DNA of 64,000 bases from an uncultured Clostridium sp. (GCA_946541575.1 CAMNJQ010000068.1:1-64000), one strand, 5' to 3'; shown: positions 9,361 to 19,660, counted from the stretch's first letter. The notes: generated by a model not told the origin, from the sequence alone. Numbers and translations are program-made.

Positions 9361-11481
9361 ATGGTTTGTAGTTCGTGTAATGGTGAGTATCTTGATGATG
9401 GTAACGGATGTCCTTTTTGTAAAAATGAAAATATCAATAAACCTGTTGTTTTTGATAGTGATGAAATAAAGAAAGCCAATTTATTTTCCAAGAAGATAAT
9501 AAAAAACTTAAAACCTGGAACTTTTACTTACTCAAAGCAAAGTGGATTTTATAAAAGTAATAGTTCATATACTCATAAAAAATATAAAAAAATTATTTTT
9601 ACCTTTGCTTGTATAGTTATTGTTATAATTGGTATTGTTCTTTTTATTAATAAAGATAAAGCTTTTTATTCTAATAAAGGTAAAAGAACAATAATGATAT
9701 ATATGGTTGGCTCTGATCTTGAGAGTAAGCATTTTGCAGCAAGTAAAGACATAGATGAGATGCTAAATTCATCTATTAATTATGATGATGTTAATATTTT
9801 GATATATACTGGTGGAACTAGATCTTGGCATAATAAAGAAATTCCAAATAATATGAATGCATTATTTGAAATAGATAATGGCATATTGATAAAAAAAGGC
9901 GAGTATAATACATTAACAAATATGCTAGATTCAGATAATTTAAGCTTTTTGTTAAATTATGGATATGAGAATTATGATACTGAGTACTATGATTTGATCT
10001 TTTGGGATCATGGAGCAGGACCAATATATGGTTATGGATATGATGAGTATAATAAACTGGATTCTATGTCTTTATTAGATATTAAGAAAGCTTTAGATGA
10101 CAGTCCATTTGGGGGAACTAATAAACTAGAATTAATTGGATTTGATGCATGCTTAATGTCTAGTATTGAAGTAGCGTCTATACTTTCTGATTATTCTAAT
10201 TATATGGTAGCAAGTCAAGAATTTGAGCCTGGAACTGGATGGGATTATTCTTTTTTGGAAAAAATAAATAATGAAGTATCTTCACTTGACTTAGGCATTT
10301 CAATTATAGATAACTATTATAATTATTATGATCAGAATGAGTTTATTAATGGTATTAGTTTATCACTTTTGAGATTAAATAAGGTTGAAAATGTAGAAAA
10401 AAGTTTAGATGACTTATTCTCTTCAATCGATTATGATTTGTCTTTTGATTTTTCTTCGATTTCTAGAGTTAGATTAAATTCTAAAAGTTTTGGTAAAATG
10501 AGTAATAATGATTATGTTTTTGATTTAGTAGACTTTATAGATTTGTTAGATAAACTTCCTAAAAAATATAGTGAAAAAGTATCATTGCTAAAAAGTTCAC
10601 TGAATGATTTAATAGTTTATCAAAAAACAGATTTAAATAGTACTAATGGAGTTTCTATTTATTTTCCATATGATAATAAGGAGGAATTATCTGAAAACTT
10701 AATTAAGTATGAAAAATTATCTTTTGCTCCAAATTACTATGAATTTTTACGTAATTTTACTTTGGAAATGAATAAGATTGGAGCAATAGATGTAGATACT
10801 TCTTTAAGTCCTATTACATATTTAGAAGATGGTAAAGTATCTTTGACTTTACCTAATGAAGTATTGGATAAATATAGTAGTATTTCATATATTTTATTTG
10901 AAAAAAATGAAGATAATTCGTTTATCCCAATTTATAATGGTAGTGATGTTTCTATAGAAGGTAATATTGCTAGTACTACTATTTCAAATAAAACTCTTGT
11001 CGCAACAACAGATGAAGGAAAAGTGAGTTTAACCGCAATTCAAGAAGAAGTTGGTAAAGATTATAAAAAGTATTTGATTCCTGGTGTTCTTTCTAGTTGG
11101 AATAGTGAAAAATTTGAATTTGAAATGGTTTCAGTTTATTTAGAATTTATTATTAATGATTTACAACCTTCTGGATTTGTATCAAGAATTTTACCAATGG
11201 AATTAAATGAGAATAATACGTATTCTGAAATAGAATATGATTTAAATGATTGGGATAGTTTAATATTTACTAACTTTAGTTATAAGATAATTGATGATTT
11301 AGGGAATTATACTAAAGAATGGATTAACTCTTCAATTGTTAATACTATAGAATTTTATAATAGTGAAAGTATTAATATATCTTTAGATGATTTAGACGTT
11401 TCTAATGATCATTATTGCTTATTTGTTATAAAAGATCATCAAGGGAAAACATATTATTCAAATATAGTTGAAGTTAAATAA
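9361..11481 (+). CDS. Clostripain-like C11 cysteine peptidase with N-terminal zinc ribbon and TM segment
   Basis: CSSCNGEYLDDGNGCPFC zinc ribbon; TM; IMIYMVGSDLES; FWDHGAGPIYGYGYDE (His) and GFDACLMSSIEVA (Cys) active-site motifs. Confidence 0.88.
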   Translation: MVCSSCNGEYLDDGNGCPFCKNENINKPVVFDSDEIKKANLFSKKIIKNLKPGTFTYSKQSGFYKSNSSYTHKKYKKIIFTFACIVIVIIGIVLFINKDKAFYSNKGKRTIMIYMVGSDLESKHFAASKDIDEMLNSSINYDDVNILIYTGGTRSWHNKEIPNNMNALFEIDNGILIKKGEYNTLTNMLDSDNLSFLLNYGYENYDTEYYDLIFWDHGAGPIYGYGYDEYNKLDSMSLLDIKKALDDSPFGGTNKLELIGFDACLMSSIEVASILSDYSNYMVASQEFEPGTGWDYSFLEKINNEVSSLDLGISIIDNYYNYYDQNEFINGISLSLLRLNKVENVEKSLDDLFSSIDYDLSFDFSSISRVRLNSKSFGKMSNNDYVFDLVDFIDLLDKLPKKYSEKVSLLKSSLNDLIVYQKTDLNSTNGVSIYFPYDNKEELSENLIKYEKLSFAPNYYEFLRNFTLEMNKIGAIDVDTSLSPITYLEDGKVSLTLPNEVLDKYSSISYILFEKNEDNSFIPIYNGSDVSIEGNIASTTISNKTLVATTDEGKVSLTAIQEEVGKDYKKYLIPGVLSSWNSEKFEFEMVSVYLEFIINDLQPSGFVSRILPMELNENNTYSEIEYDLNDWDSLIFTNFSYKIIDDLGNYTKEWINSSIVNTIEFYNSESINISLDDLDVSNDHYCLFVIKDHQGKTYYSNIVEVK

Positions 11482-11484
11482 AAG

Positions 11485-11508
11485 AGATATTGCAAAATAT
11501 CTTTTTTT
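11485..11508 (+). terminator. Rho-independent terminator
   Basis: AGATAT-tgcaaa-ATATCT followed by T-tract between the C11 peptidase gene and the sigma gene. Confidence 0.65.
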
Positions 11509-11593
11509 GTCGATTCTTTTTTTTATCTTATTTTGTCGAATGTGTATATTTTTTTTTAAATGTATTCTATATTATTTTTGTAAAGGTGATTAT

Positions 11594-12262
11594 ATGGATA
11601 ATGAAACTGTAGAAATGTTTAAAAGTCTTGTATATTCTATTGCTAAAAAATATAGTTATAACAAAGATGATATAGAAGATTTATATCAAGTTGGTATTAT
11701 TGGACTTTCAAATGCATTTAGTAATTATAAAAAAGATTGTGGTGCTAAATTTAGTACTTATGCACATTTTTATATTAAGGGTGAAATATTAAAATATTTA
11801 AGAGAGAATAGAACTATTAAGATTAATTATGAAACTGATAAATTAAATAGGTCTATTTCTAAAGTTAAAGAATATTTGACTCAAAAATATTTAAAAGAAC
11901 CATCAGTTTATGATATTGCTAATTATTTAGAAGTTTCTGTTGAAGAAATAGAAAGTGCATTAAGTAGTTCTTTAAGTGTAAAAAGTCTTGACTATAATAT
12001 GCAAGACTCTTGTAATGAAAGTAATTTATACGATTATGAAGTATATGTTGAAAAAGGTTATGATGATGATTTATTAACAATTAGAGCAGAAATAGAAAAG
12101 TTACCAGAAGAAGAAAAAAGAATTATATTATCTAGATATTTTGAAGATAAAAGTCAATTGGAAGTATCTAAAGATTTAGGAATAAGTCAAGTTCAAGTAT
12201 CTAGAAAAGAAGGAAAGATATTGTCTAAGATAAGAAATAATCTTGCAAAAGAAGTAGCATAA
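11594..12262 (+). CDS. sigF: RNA polymerase sporulation sigma factor, SigF/SigG-type
   Basis: sigma-70 region 2 (DLYQVGIIGLSNAFSNYKKDCGAKFSTYAHFYIKGEILKYLRE) and region 4 (EEKRIILSRYFEDKSQLEVSKDLGISQVQVSRKE); adjacent to spoVA genes. F versus G assigned by synteny only. Confidence 0.75.
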   Translation: MDNETVEMFKSLVYSIAKKYSYNKDDIEDLYQVGIIGLSNAFSNYKKDCGAKFSTYAHFYIKGEILKYLRENRTIKINYETDKLNRSISKVKEYLTQKYLKEPSVYDIANYLEVSVEEIESALSSSLSVKSLDYNMQDSCNESNLYDYEVYVEKGYDDDLLTIRAEIEKLPEEEKRIILSRYFEDKSQLEVSKDLGISQVQVSRKEGKILSKIRNNLAKEVA

Positions 12263-12308
12263 TTTACATAGATTATTTTTTTTTGTGAATAATAATATTG
12301 GTGATTAT

Positions 12309-12752
12309 ATGGAAAAAAATGAGTATAAGAAAATAGTAGATAGTCATAAACCAAAAGAAAATAGGCTTGCTAATTCTATAATTTCTTTTTTAGTTGGAGG
12401 TTTTATTGGTGTTATAGCAGTTTTTTTAACTGATTTGTATTCATATTTATTTGATATTACAAGTAAGGATGCTTCTTTATTTATGATTATTACTTTAATC
12501 TTTTTTGCATGTTTGTTTACTTCTTTAGGCTTTTTTGATAAATGGGTTAATTTTGCAAGATGTGGACTTATTATTCCAATTACTGGATTTGCTCATTCAA
12601 TGATGAGTTCAGCACTTGAATTTAAAAAGGAAGGATTAATATATGGAATTGGAAGTAATATGTTTAAACTTGCTGGGTCAGTAATTGTATATGGTGTAGT
12701 ATCTGCATCTATTTTTGCTAGTATAAGGTATCTGTTTTTTGGAGGTGTGTAA
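12309..12752 (+). CDS. spoVAC: Stage V sporulation protein AC
   Basis: 4-TM protein with ITGFAHSMMSSALEFKKEGLIYGIGSNMFKLAGSVIVYGV; followed by spoVAD. Confidence 0.88.
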   Translation: MEKNEYKKIVDSHKPKENRLANSIISFLVGGFIGVIAVFLTDLYSYLFDITSKDASLFMIITLIFFACLFTSLGFFDKWVNFARCGLIIPITGFAHSMMSSALEFKKEGLIYGIGSNMFKLAGSVIVYGVVSASIFASIRYLFFGGV

Positions 12753-12753
12753 G

Positions 12754-13746
12754 ATGACTTTTAAATATAATAATGTCTATGTAAATGGTTATTCAACTGT
12801 AGTTGGGCCTTATGAAAAAAAAGGACCTTTAGGAGATAAATTTGATAAATATTATGATGACTTTTATATGGGAGAAAAATCTTGGGAACTTGCTGAAGCA
12901 CGATTAATGACTGATTCAGTTCAAATATTACTAAATAAGTCTAAAAAGGGTGTAAAAAACATAGATTTAATAATTGCTGGAGATTTACTAAACCAATTAT
13001 GCTCTTCATCATATGCGTTAAAAAAATTTAAAATACCACATATTGGTATTTATAGTGCATGCTCTACAAATACAGAAGGAATACTTATTGCATCTAATTT
13101 TATTGATTCAAATAAAATAAAAAGTGCTATTGTTAGTGTATCTTCGCATAATTTATCAAGTGAAAAACAATTTAGAAATCCTGTTGAATATGGTGCTCCA
13201 AGACCTAGTAGTGCTACATTTACAACTACTGGTGGCGCAAGTATTTTACTATCTAACTCCAAAAGTAAAATTAGAGTAGAAAGTGCAACAGTAGGTAAAA
13301 TATGTGATGGTGGGATAAATGATCCTAATAATATGGGTGCTGTAATGGCAATTGCAGCAGGTGATACAATTTATAATCATTTAAATGATTTAAAAAGAGA
13401 TATTAATTATTATGATTTAATTATTACTGGAGATTTAGGCATTTATGGAAAAGAAATATTAAAAGACTATATGAAAAAAGAATATAATATTGAACTATCT
13501 AATAATTATACTGATAGCGGCATTCTGATATATGATTTAAATAATCAAAAAGAAGTGCTAGCAGGAGGAAGTGGGCCTGCATGTAGTCCACTTGTTAATT
13601 ATTCCTATTTTTTACCATTACTAGAGAAAAAAATAATGAAGAGAATACTTATTGTAGCAACTGGAGCTTTATTTTCACCAACATTTGTTTATCAAAAAAA
13701 ATCAATTTTATCTATTAGTCATGCAGTAAGTTTGGAGAGTGTATAA
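12754..13746 (+). CDS. spoVAD: Stage V sporulation protein AD (thiolase-like)
   Basis: GPLGDKFDKYYDD...GIYSACSTNTEG...GAPRPSSATFTTTGGAS...CDGGINDPNNMGAVMAIAA...ITGDLG. Confidence 0.93.
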   Translation: MTFKYNNVYVNGYSTVVGPYEKKGPLGDKFDKYYDDFYMGEKSWELAEARLMTDSVQILLNKSKKGVKNIDLIIAGDLLNQLCSSSYALKKFKIPHIGIYSACSTNTEGILIASNFIDSNKIKSAIVSVSSHNLSSEKQFRNPVEYGAPRPSSATFTTTGGASILLSNSKSKIRVESATVGKICDGGINDPNNMGAVMAIAAGDTIYNHLNDLKRDINYYDLIITGDLGIYGKEILKDYMKKEYNIELSNNYTDSGILIYDLNNQKEVLAGGSGPACSPLVNYSYFLPLLEKKIMKRILIVATGALFSPTFVYQKKSILSISHAVSLESV

Positions 13747-14096
13747 TGACTTATTTATATTCATTTTTGTTTGTAGGATTTATTTGTTTAATAGGACAAA
13801 CTATTTTAGATAATACAAAATTAACTGCTGGACATATTACTAGTATTATGGTTGTTATTGGAGCATTTTTAGATATCTTTAATATTTATGATTCCATTAT
13901 AAAAATTGTTGGTCCAGGGGCAATGGTACCAATTACTTCTTTTGGACATTCACTAATACATGGTGCCTTAAAGGAAGCAAACAATGTTGGGCTTGTTGGA
14001 ATTCTTTCTGGTGTATTTGATTTAACTGCTGCTGGTATTACTTCTGCAATAATTTTTTCATTTATTTTTTCATTAATATTTAATCCTAAAGATTGA
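13746..14096 (+). CDS. spoVAE: Stage V sporulation protein AE (AEb)
   Basis: 3-TM ~116 aa, GPGAMVPITSFGHSLIHGALKEA; overlaps spoVAD stop. Confidence 0.88.
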   Translation: MTYLYSFLFVGFICLIGQTILDNTKLTAGHITSIMVVIGAFLDIFNIYDSIIKIVGPGAMVPITSFGHSLIHGALKEANNVGLVGILSGVFDLTAAGITSAIIFSFIFSLIFNPKD

Positions 14097-14110
14097 TTTA
14101 AAATACAATT

Positions 14111-15118
14111 ATGCTATATAATTATAGTATGATTGAGACAAAGAAGAGAAGTTTAATTTTAAATTTAATTTTAGGAGCAATAGTATTACTTATTGCATTT
14201 TTGTTTTGGCCTAATGAGGATAAGTTTTCTCAAAGTAATAAGATAGATAGAACTAAAACACAAATTAAAATATTAGAAAAACGTATAAATATTAGAAAAC
14301 TTCCAAATATTGATTCAGAAGATCTTGGAGATGTGTATAGAAATGAAATCTATACTGTTTTGTCTCATGTTGATACAGATGACTATTATTGGTATCATAT
14401 TGAAACGAATCAAGGCATAGAAGGTTATATTGCATCAAGTCGTGATAAAGAGTTTGTTGAAGTTATAAGTGGTTATGTAGATAGAACTCCTCCTAAAATA
14501 TCATCTAAAGAAAAGTTTTTAGTATTTGTTAATGGTGAAAATAATTATGATGCAGTAACATGTGAAGATGATTATTCAAAGTGTACTTTATCTTATGATG
14601 ATTCTAATCCAGAAAAAATAACTTTTACTGCTGTTGATGAGGATGAGAATACTTCTATGTTCTCTATAAATTATTATAATGTTTATAATTTATATTCAGA
14701 ATATAGAGATAATAATTCTAAACTTGATATTAAAATTACTAAAGATAAAATAAAAAATAAGTATGTTGTTAATACATATTACACTATTAATAAATCAATA
14801 AATAAGCATAATAAGAGTATTTCATATAATCCTATAATTGATTTTTATGATGAAAACTTTAATAAATTAGAAGATATATTTGTAAGATATTCAAATGATG
14901 ATCTTCCTGGATATTGTATAAATGATGAAAACTTATCATTAAAACCAGAATATGTATTAAATGATTTACTTTCTAAAAGCACTTTATGTATGAGTTTTAC
15001 TTTTGAAAAAACAGATGAAATGAAATATGTTTCTTTTGGATTTAATGGGGTAGAAAATTATGATAACAATTATAACTTACTTGCAAGTTATTATTCAAAA
15101 ACGTTTATATTAAATTAG
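14111..15118 (+). CDS. SH3b domain-containing membrane-anchored protein
   Basis: N-terminal TM; ILEKRINIRKLPNIDSEDLGDVYRNEIYTVL...WYHIETNQGIEGYIASS is a bacterial SH3 signature. Confidence 0.7.
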   Translation: MLYNYSMIETKKRSLILNLILGAIVLLIAFLFWPNEDKFSQSNKIDRTKTQIKILEKRINIRKLPNIDSEDLGDVYRNEIYTVLSHVDTDDYYWYHIETNQGIEGYIASSRDKEFVEVISGYVDRTPPKISSKEKFLVFVNGENNYDAVTCEDDYSKCTLSYDDSNPEKITFTAVDEDENTSMFSINYYNVYNLYSEYRDNNSKLDIKITKDKIKNKYVVNTYYTINKSINKHNKSISYNPIIDFYDENFNKLEDIFVRYSNDDLPGYCINDENLSLKPEYVLNDLLSKSTLCMSFTFEKTDEMKYVSFGFNGVENYDNNYNLLASYYSKTFILN

Positions 15119-15185
15119 AAATATAACAATCTTTTGTTTGTTATATTTTTTTATGTTATAATTTAAATGTTTAAGGAATGATAGT

Positions 15186-15905
15186 ATGGAAATGACTCTT
15201 ACAATTGATAATTTCGAAGGACCATTAGATTTACTTTTACATTTAATAAAAGAAAAGAAAATGGATCTTTTGAATTTGAAAATAGAGATAATTACAGATG
15301 AATATTTAAAGTTTATAGATAAAATGGAAGAGATGAACCTTGATATTGCAAGTAGTTATTTAGTAATGGCAAGTGAATTAATTGAAATGAAATCTAGACT
15401 TTTACTTCCTAGAGTTGAAGAGGAAGATGAAGAAGAGGAAGATCCAAAAGAACAATTAGTTAATAGATTAATTGAATATCAAAAATATAAAGATTTAACT
15501 GAAAATTTCAAAGAACTCGAATATGAAAGACATCAAATATATACAAGACTTCCAGAGAATTTAAAAGAGTATAGTGATACAACTACACTTGTTAATAATA
15601 GTGATGTAACTTTAGAAGATTTATTAAATGCATTTCAAAAGTTTTTAGAAAGAAAAAAATTAGAACAACCATTACATACTAAAGTTACTAAAAAAGAAAT
15701 GTCAGTTGAAGAAAGAAGCATTTCAATTAGAAATATTTTGAAGACTAAGAAAAAAGTAAATTTTTTAGAATTATTTGATGTTTTAAATAAAGAATATGTT
15801 GTAGTTACTTTTTTAGCAATTTTAGAAATGGCTAAGAAAAATGAATTGAGAATATCTCAGGAAAATGAATATGGAGATATTATATGTGAGGCTAATTATG
15901 AATAA
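15186..15905 (+). CDS. scpA: Segregation and condensation protein A
   Basis: FEGPLDLLLHLIKEKKMDLLNLKIEIITDEYL; coupled to scpB. Confidence 0.95.
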   Translation: MEMTLTIDNFEGPLDLLLHLIKEKKMDLLNLKIEIITDEYLKFIDKMEEMNLDIASSYLVMASELIEMKSRLLLPRVEEEDEEEEDPKEQLVNRLIEYQKYKDLTENFKELEYERHQIYTRLPENLKEYSDTTTLVNNSDVTLEDLLNAFQKFLERKKLEQPLHTKVTKKEMSVEERSISIRNILKTKKKVNFLELFDVLNKEYVVVTFLAILEMAKKNELRISQENEYGDIICEANYE

Positions 15906-16458
15906 ATATTTAGGAATACTTGAAGGACTTTTATTTGTTGTTGGTGATGAAGGATTAACTATTGAACAGATAAAAGAAATATTAGAAATAGATGATGATA
16001 CAGCAGTTGAAATTATTAAATTATTAAGAAGTAGATATGAAGATAATAGTTATGGTATTCAACTTAGTTTTTTAGGTAATACTTTTAAACTTACTACTAA
16101 AAAGGAACATAGAGATTATTATCAAAAGTTAATAGAGAATCCAACTACTAATACTTTATCTCAAGCTGCCTTAGAAACTCTTGCAATAATTGCATATAAT
16201 GAACCAGTAACTGTACAAGATATAGATACTATAAGAGGAATCAATTCAAGAGAAATGCTTAGAAGACTTGTTGCTAAGGGGTTTGTAAAAGAAGTTGGAA
16301 AAAGCGAGGATGTAGGACATGCTACTACATATGCTACAACAAGAGATTTCTTAGACTATTTTGGATTATCAAGTAAGGATGAACTTCCTAAATTTGAAGA
16401 GATAACAGAAAACTTAGATGAAACAGATTTGTATGATTCTAAGTACAAAGAGATATGA
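15898..16458 (+). CDS. scpB: Segregation and condensation protein B
   Basis: LEGLLFVVGDEGLT...LSQAALETLAIIAYNEPVTVQDIDTIRGINS...GRP-like GHATTYATTRDFLDYFGL; start 15898 overlaps scpA stop. Confidence 0.94.
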   Translation: MNKYLGILEGLLFVVGDEGLTIEQIKEILEIDDDTAVEIIKLLRSRYEDNSYGIQLSFLGNTFKLTTKKEHRDYYQKLIENPTTNTLSQAALETLAIIAYNEPVTVQDIDTIRGINSREMLRRLVAKGFVKEVGKSEDVGHATTYATTRDFLDYFGLSSKDELPKFEEITENLDETDLYDSKYKEI

Positions 16459-16514
16459 TTAGGAAAATTATTTAATTATTCTAATCTATTTTTATATTAA
16501 TGGTGGTGAACAAA

Positions 16515-17717
16515 ATGAGAGTAGTAGTTATTGGAGCAGGTGCAAGTGGACTTGTATGTGCTATTTCTTTAGCAAGAAGAGGTATAGAAGTATCTGTTGT
16601 TGAAAGATTAAACAGTAATGGAAAAAAAATATTAGTAACTGGAAATGGAAGATGTAATTATTGGAATGAGGATTTTAATAGTAATCATTTTTTTTCTAAT
16701 AATATGAATTTTATTAATGATGTTAATACTTTAGAAAATAGAAAAATGGTTTTAGATTTTTTTGAAAGTGTTGGAATAGTTCCTAATATTAAAAATGGTT
16801 ATTATTATCCTATGTCAATGCAAGCAAGTAGTGTAAGGGATACTTTATTAAATGAAGCAAAAAAGCTAAAAATAAAATTTATTAATGATTTTAATGTTAA
16901 AGACATAAAAAGAATAAATGAAAAGTTCTTTATTATATCGGATAATGGGGAAATTGTATCTGATAAAGTAATTATTGCATGTGGTAGTTATTCTTATTAT
17001 AAAGATAAGACAACTATATATGATATATGTCAAAAATTAGGACATAAAATACTTCCTGTTTTACCTTCACTTGTTCAACTAGTTGGAAGTGATTCTTTTT
17101 ATAAAGAATGGGATGGAGTTAGAAGTAATGTTAAAGTTAAATTATTAATAAATAATTTGTTTATTAAAGAAGAAATTGGAGAAGTAATGTTAACTAATTA
17201 TGGTGTTAGTGGTATTTGTATATTTAATTTAAGTGGATATGTAAATAGGGCATTGCATAATAAAAAGGATGTTAAAGTTTTAATTGATTTTTTACCTACT
17301 ATTGATAATTTATATGAATTTTTAGAAGAAAGAAGTAAAATAGTTGATTATAAATTATATGAGTTTCTATTAAGTTTATTAAATAATAAACTTGTTGATG
17401 TTATATTAAAAAGATGTGATTTAGATAAAGAAGCTTATTGGAATAATTTAAATTTAATAGAGAAGAATAATTTAGTTAAAAGAATTAAAGAGTTTGAAGT
17501 TAATATTATATCATCTAAGTCATTTGATAATTCTCAAGTTTGTACTGGTGGAGTTGATACTTTAGAAATTGATTCATCTACTATGGAATCTAAAATATGT
17601 AATAATTTATATATAATTGGAGAGACTTTAGATGTTGATGGGGAATGTGGTGGATATAATTTAGGATTTGCTTGGCTTACTGGTTTAATTGCGGGAAGAA
17701 GTGTAAAAGATGATTAA
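16515..17717 (+). CDS. NAD(P)/FAD-dependent oxidoreductase, HI0933/YhiN-type flavoprotein
   Basis: RVVVIGAGASGLVCAISLARRG...GNGRCNYWN...GGVDTLEIDSSTMESKICNNLYIIGETLDVDGECGGYNLGFAWLTG. Confidence 0.88.
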   Translation: MRVVVIGAGASGLVCAISLARRGIEVSVVERLNSNGKKILVTGNGRCNYWNEDFNSNHFFSNNMNFINDVNTLENRKMVLDFFESVGIVPNIKNGYYYPMSMQASSVRDTLLNEAKKLKIKFINDFNVKDIKRINEKFFIISDNGEIVSDKVIIACGSYSYYKDKTTIYDICQKLGHKILPVLPSLVQLVGSDSFYKEWDGVRSNVKVKLLINNLFIKEEIGEVMLTNYGVSGICIFNLSGYVNRALHNKKDVKVLIDFLPTIDNLYEFLEERSKIVDYKLYEFLLSLLNNKLVDVILKRCDLDKEAYWNNLNLIEKNNLVKRIKEFEVNIISSKSFDNSQVCTGGVDTLEIDSSTMESKICNNLYIIGETLDVDGECGGYNLGFAWLTGLIAGRSVKDD

Positions 17718-19299
17718 AATAAGACAAATTAAAGTGAATGTAGAAAATGATAGCTATGATTATTTAATAAAAAAAGTATCAACAAAATTAAATATAAATG
17801 TTAATGAGATAAAAAAGCTAAATATTATAAAGAAATCTATTGATGCAAGAGATAAAAATAATATTATGTATATTTATGAAGTTGATATTTTAACAAATAA
17901 TGAGGAAAAAATATTAAAAAGGAATATAAAAGATGTTTTAAAAGCTGAAGAAATGAAATATTATCCACCTAAATGTGGAAATAATATATTAGTTAATAGA
18001 CCAATTGTTGTTGGAAGTGGGCCTTGTGGACTTTTTTGTACCTTATTATTAGCTGAAAATGGTTATAAACCATTATTAATTGAACGTGGAGAAAAGGTTG
18101 AAGACAGAGTTAATACAGTTAATCTTTTTTGGGAAAAAGGAATTCTTAATAAAGAATCAAATGTTTCTTTTGGAGAAGGCGGAGCAGGTACTTTTTCGGA
18201 TGGTAAATTAAATACTTTAGTAAACGATCAAAATAACAGAATAAGAAAAGTATTTAATACTTTTGTAGAATGTGGAGCAAGTAGTGAGATACTTTATTTA
18301 AATAAACCTCACATTGGTACTAATGTTTTAAGGAAAGTACTTGTTAATATTAGAAAAAAGATAATAAGCTTAGGCGGAGAAATAATGTATAACACTTGTA
18401 TGACTGATATTGAAGTTTTAAATAACAAAATAGAGTCTATCACTATTAATAATTCTAAAAAAATAAGATGTGATGTTTTAGTACTTGCAATAGGACATAG
18501 TGCAAGAGATACTATAGAGATGCTTTATAATCATAATATGAAAATGTTTCCAAAAGCTTTTGCAGTTGGATTAAGAATTCAACACGAGCAAAAAATGATT
18601 AATGAAAGTCAATATGGAAAATATAGCAATATTCTTCCCCCAGCAAGTTATAAACTTACATATCAAGCTAAAAATGGAAGAGGCGTTTATACTTTTTGCA
18701 TGTGTCCAGGAGGATATGTAGTTAATTCTTCTTCTGAAGATAATCACTTAATTGTAAATGGAATGAGTAATTATGAAAGAGATAGTGAAAATGCTAATAG
18801 TGCTGTTGTAGTTACTGTTGGACCAAATGATTTTGGAAATAATCCTATGGATGGATTAGAATATCAAAGAAAACTTGAAGAAAAAGCTTATAAACTATGT
18901 AATGGTAAAATACCTGTTCAACTTTTAAAAGATTATAAGATAAATAAAATAAGTACAAAGTTTGAAGAAATAAACCCAATATTTAAAGGAAGTTATTCAT
19001 TTGCAAACTTAAACGATATTTTTCCAGATTATATTAATGAATCGATAAAAGAAGGAATAGATAATTTTAATAAAAAAATTATTGGTTTTGGATGTGATAG
19101 TGCAATTCTTGCTGGTGTTGAAAGTAGAACTTCTTCTGCCATTAAAATAGATAGAAATGAAAATTTTGAGTCATCAATTAATGGAATATATCCAGGAGGA
19201 GAAGGAGCAGGATATTCTGGTGGAATAACTACTTCTAGTGTAGATGGAATAAAAATAGCAGAAAGAATAATAGAAAAATATAATAAAATCTCTAATTAA
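17710..19299 (+). CDS. NAD(P)/FAD-dependent oxidoreductase (COG2509-like)
   Basis: RPIVVGSGPCGLFCTLLLAENGYKPLLIERG...FGEGGAGTFSDGKLNT...GIYPGGEGAGYSGGITTSSVDGI. Confidence 0.88.
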   Translation: MIKIRQIKVNVENDSYDYLIKKVSTKLNINVNEIKKLNIIKKSIDARDKNNIMYIYEVDILTNNEEKILKRNIKDVLKAEEMKYYPPKCGNNILVNRPIVVGSGPCGLFCTLLLAENGYKPLLIERGEKVEDRVNTVNLFWEKGILNKESNVSFGEGGAGTFSDGKLNTLVNDQNNRIRKVFNTFVECGASSEILYLNKPHIGTNVLRKVLVNIRKKIISLGGEIMYNTCMTDIEVLNNKIESITINNSKKIRCDVLVLAIGHSARDTIEMLYNHNMKMFPKAFAVGLRIQHEQKMINESQYGKYSNILPPASYKLTYQAKNGRGVYTFCMCPGGYVVNSSSEDNHLIVNGMSNYERDSENANSAVVVTVGPNDFGNNPMDGLEYQRKLEEKAYKLCNGKIPVQLLKDYKINKISTKFEEINPIFKGSYSFANLNDIFPDYINESIKEGIDNFNKKIIGFGCDSAILAGVESRTSSAIKIDRNENFESSINGIYPGGEGAGYSGGITTSSVDGIKIAERIIEKYNKISN

Positions 19300-19314
19300 C
19301 TAGAGATTTTTTTT
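19287..19314 (+). terminator. Rho-independent terminator
   Basis: AATCTCTA...TAGAGATTTTTTTT. Confidence 0.8.
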
Positions 19315-19349
19315 GCATTAATTAAATTAATATGCTATACTTAATTTGC

Positions 19350-19435
19350 GCCTGAGTGATGGAATGGTAGACGTGCCGGACTCAAAATCCGGTGGTGGTG
19401 ACACCGTGTGGGTTCAAGTCCCACCTCAGGCACCA
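19350..19435 (+). tRNA. tRNA-Leu (anticodon CAA)
   Basis: GCCTGAG...CTCAGGC acceptor, anticodon arm CCGGA-CTCAAAA-TCCGG, long variable arm, GGTTCAAGTC T-loop, encoded CCA. Confidence 0.95.
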
Positions 19436-19660
19436 TTAAAAAATATGGTTGAGCTTTTGTTCAACTTATTAATAAATGTCAATTCTAGAAATGGAATTGT
19501 TTTTTTTTGTAAAAAAAATAATAATAGATTTAATTAATTAATAATAAAAGTAATAAAAATAATAAAAATAATAAAAATTTATTAAAGAGTTGCTAATTTT
19601 AAAAAAATATTTTAAAATGGATTTGTATAGTATGTATTGATAGGGTAAGGTGATAAAAAT

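Noticed and set aside
19346-19537. 63-aa + strand ORF in the ORF track
   Set aside because: It overlaps the tRNA-Leu gene and its 5' part is the tRNA sequence; spurious.
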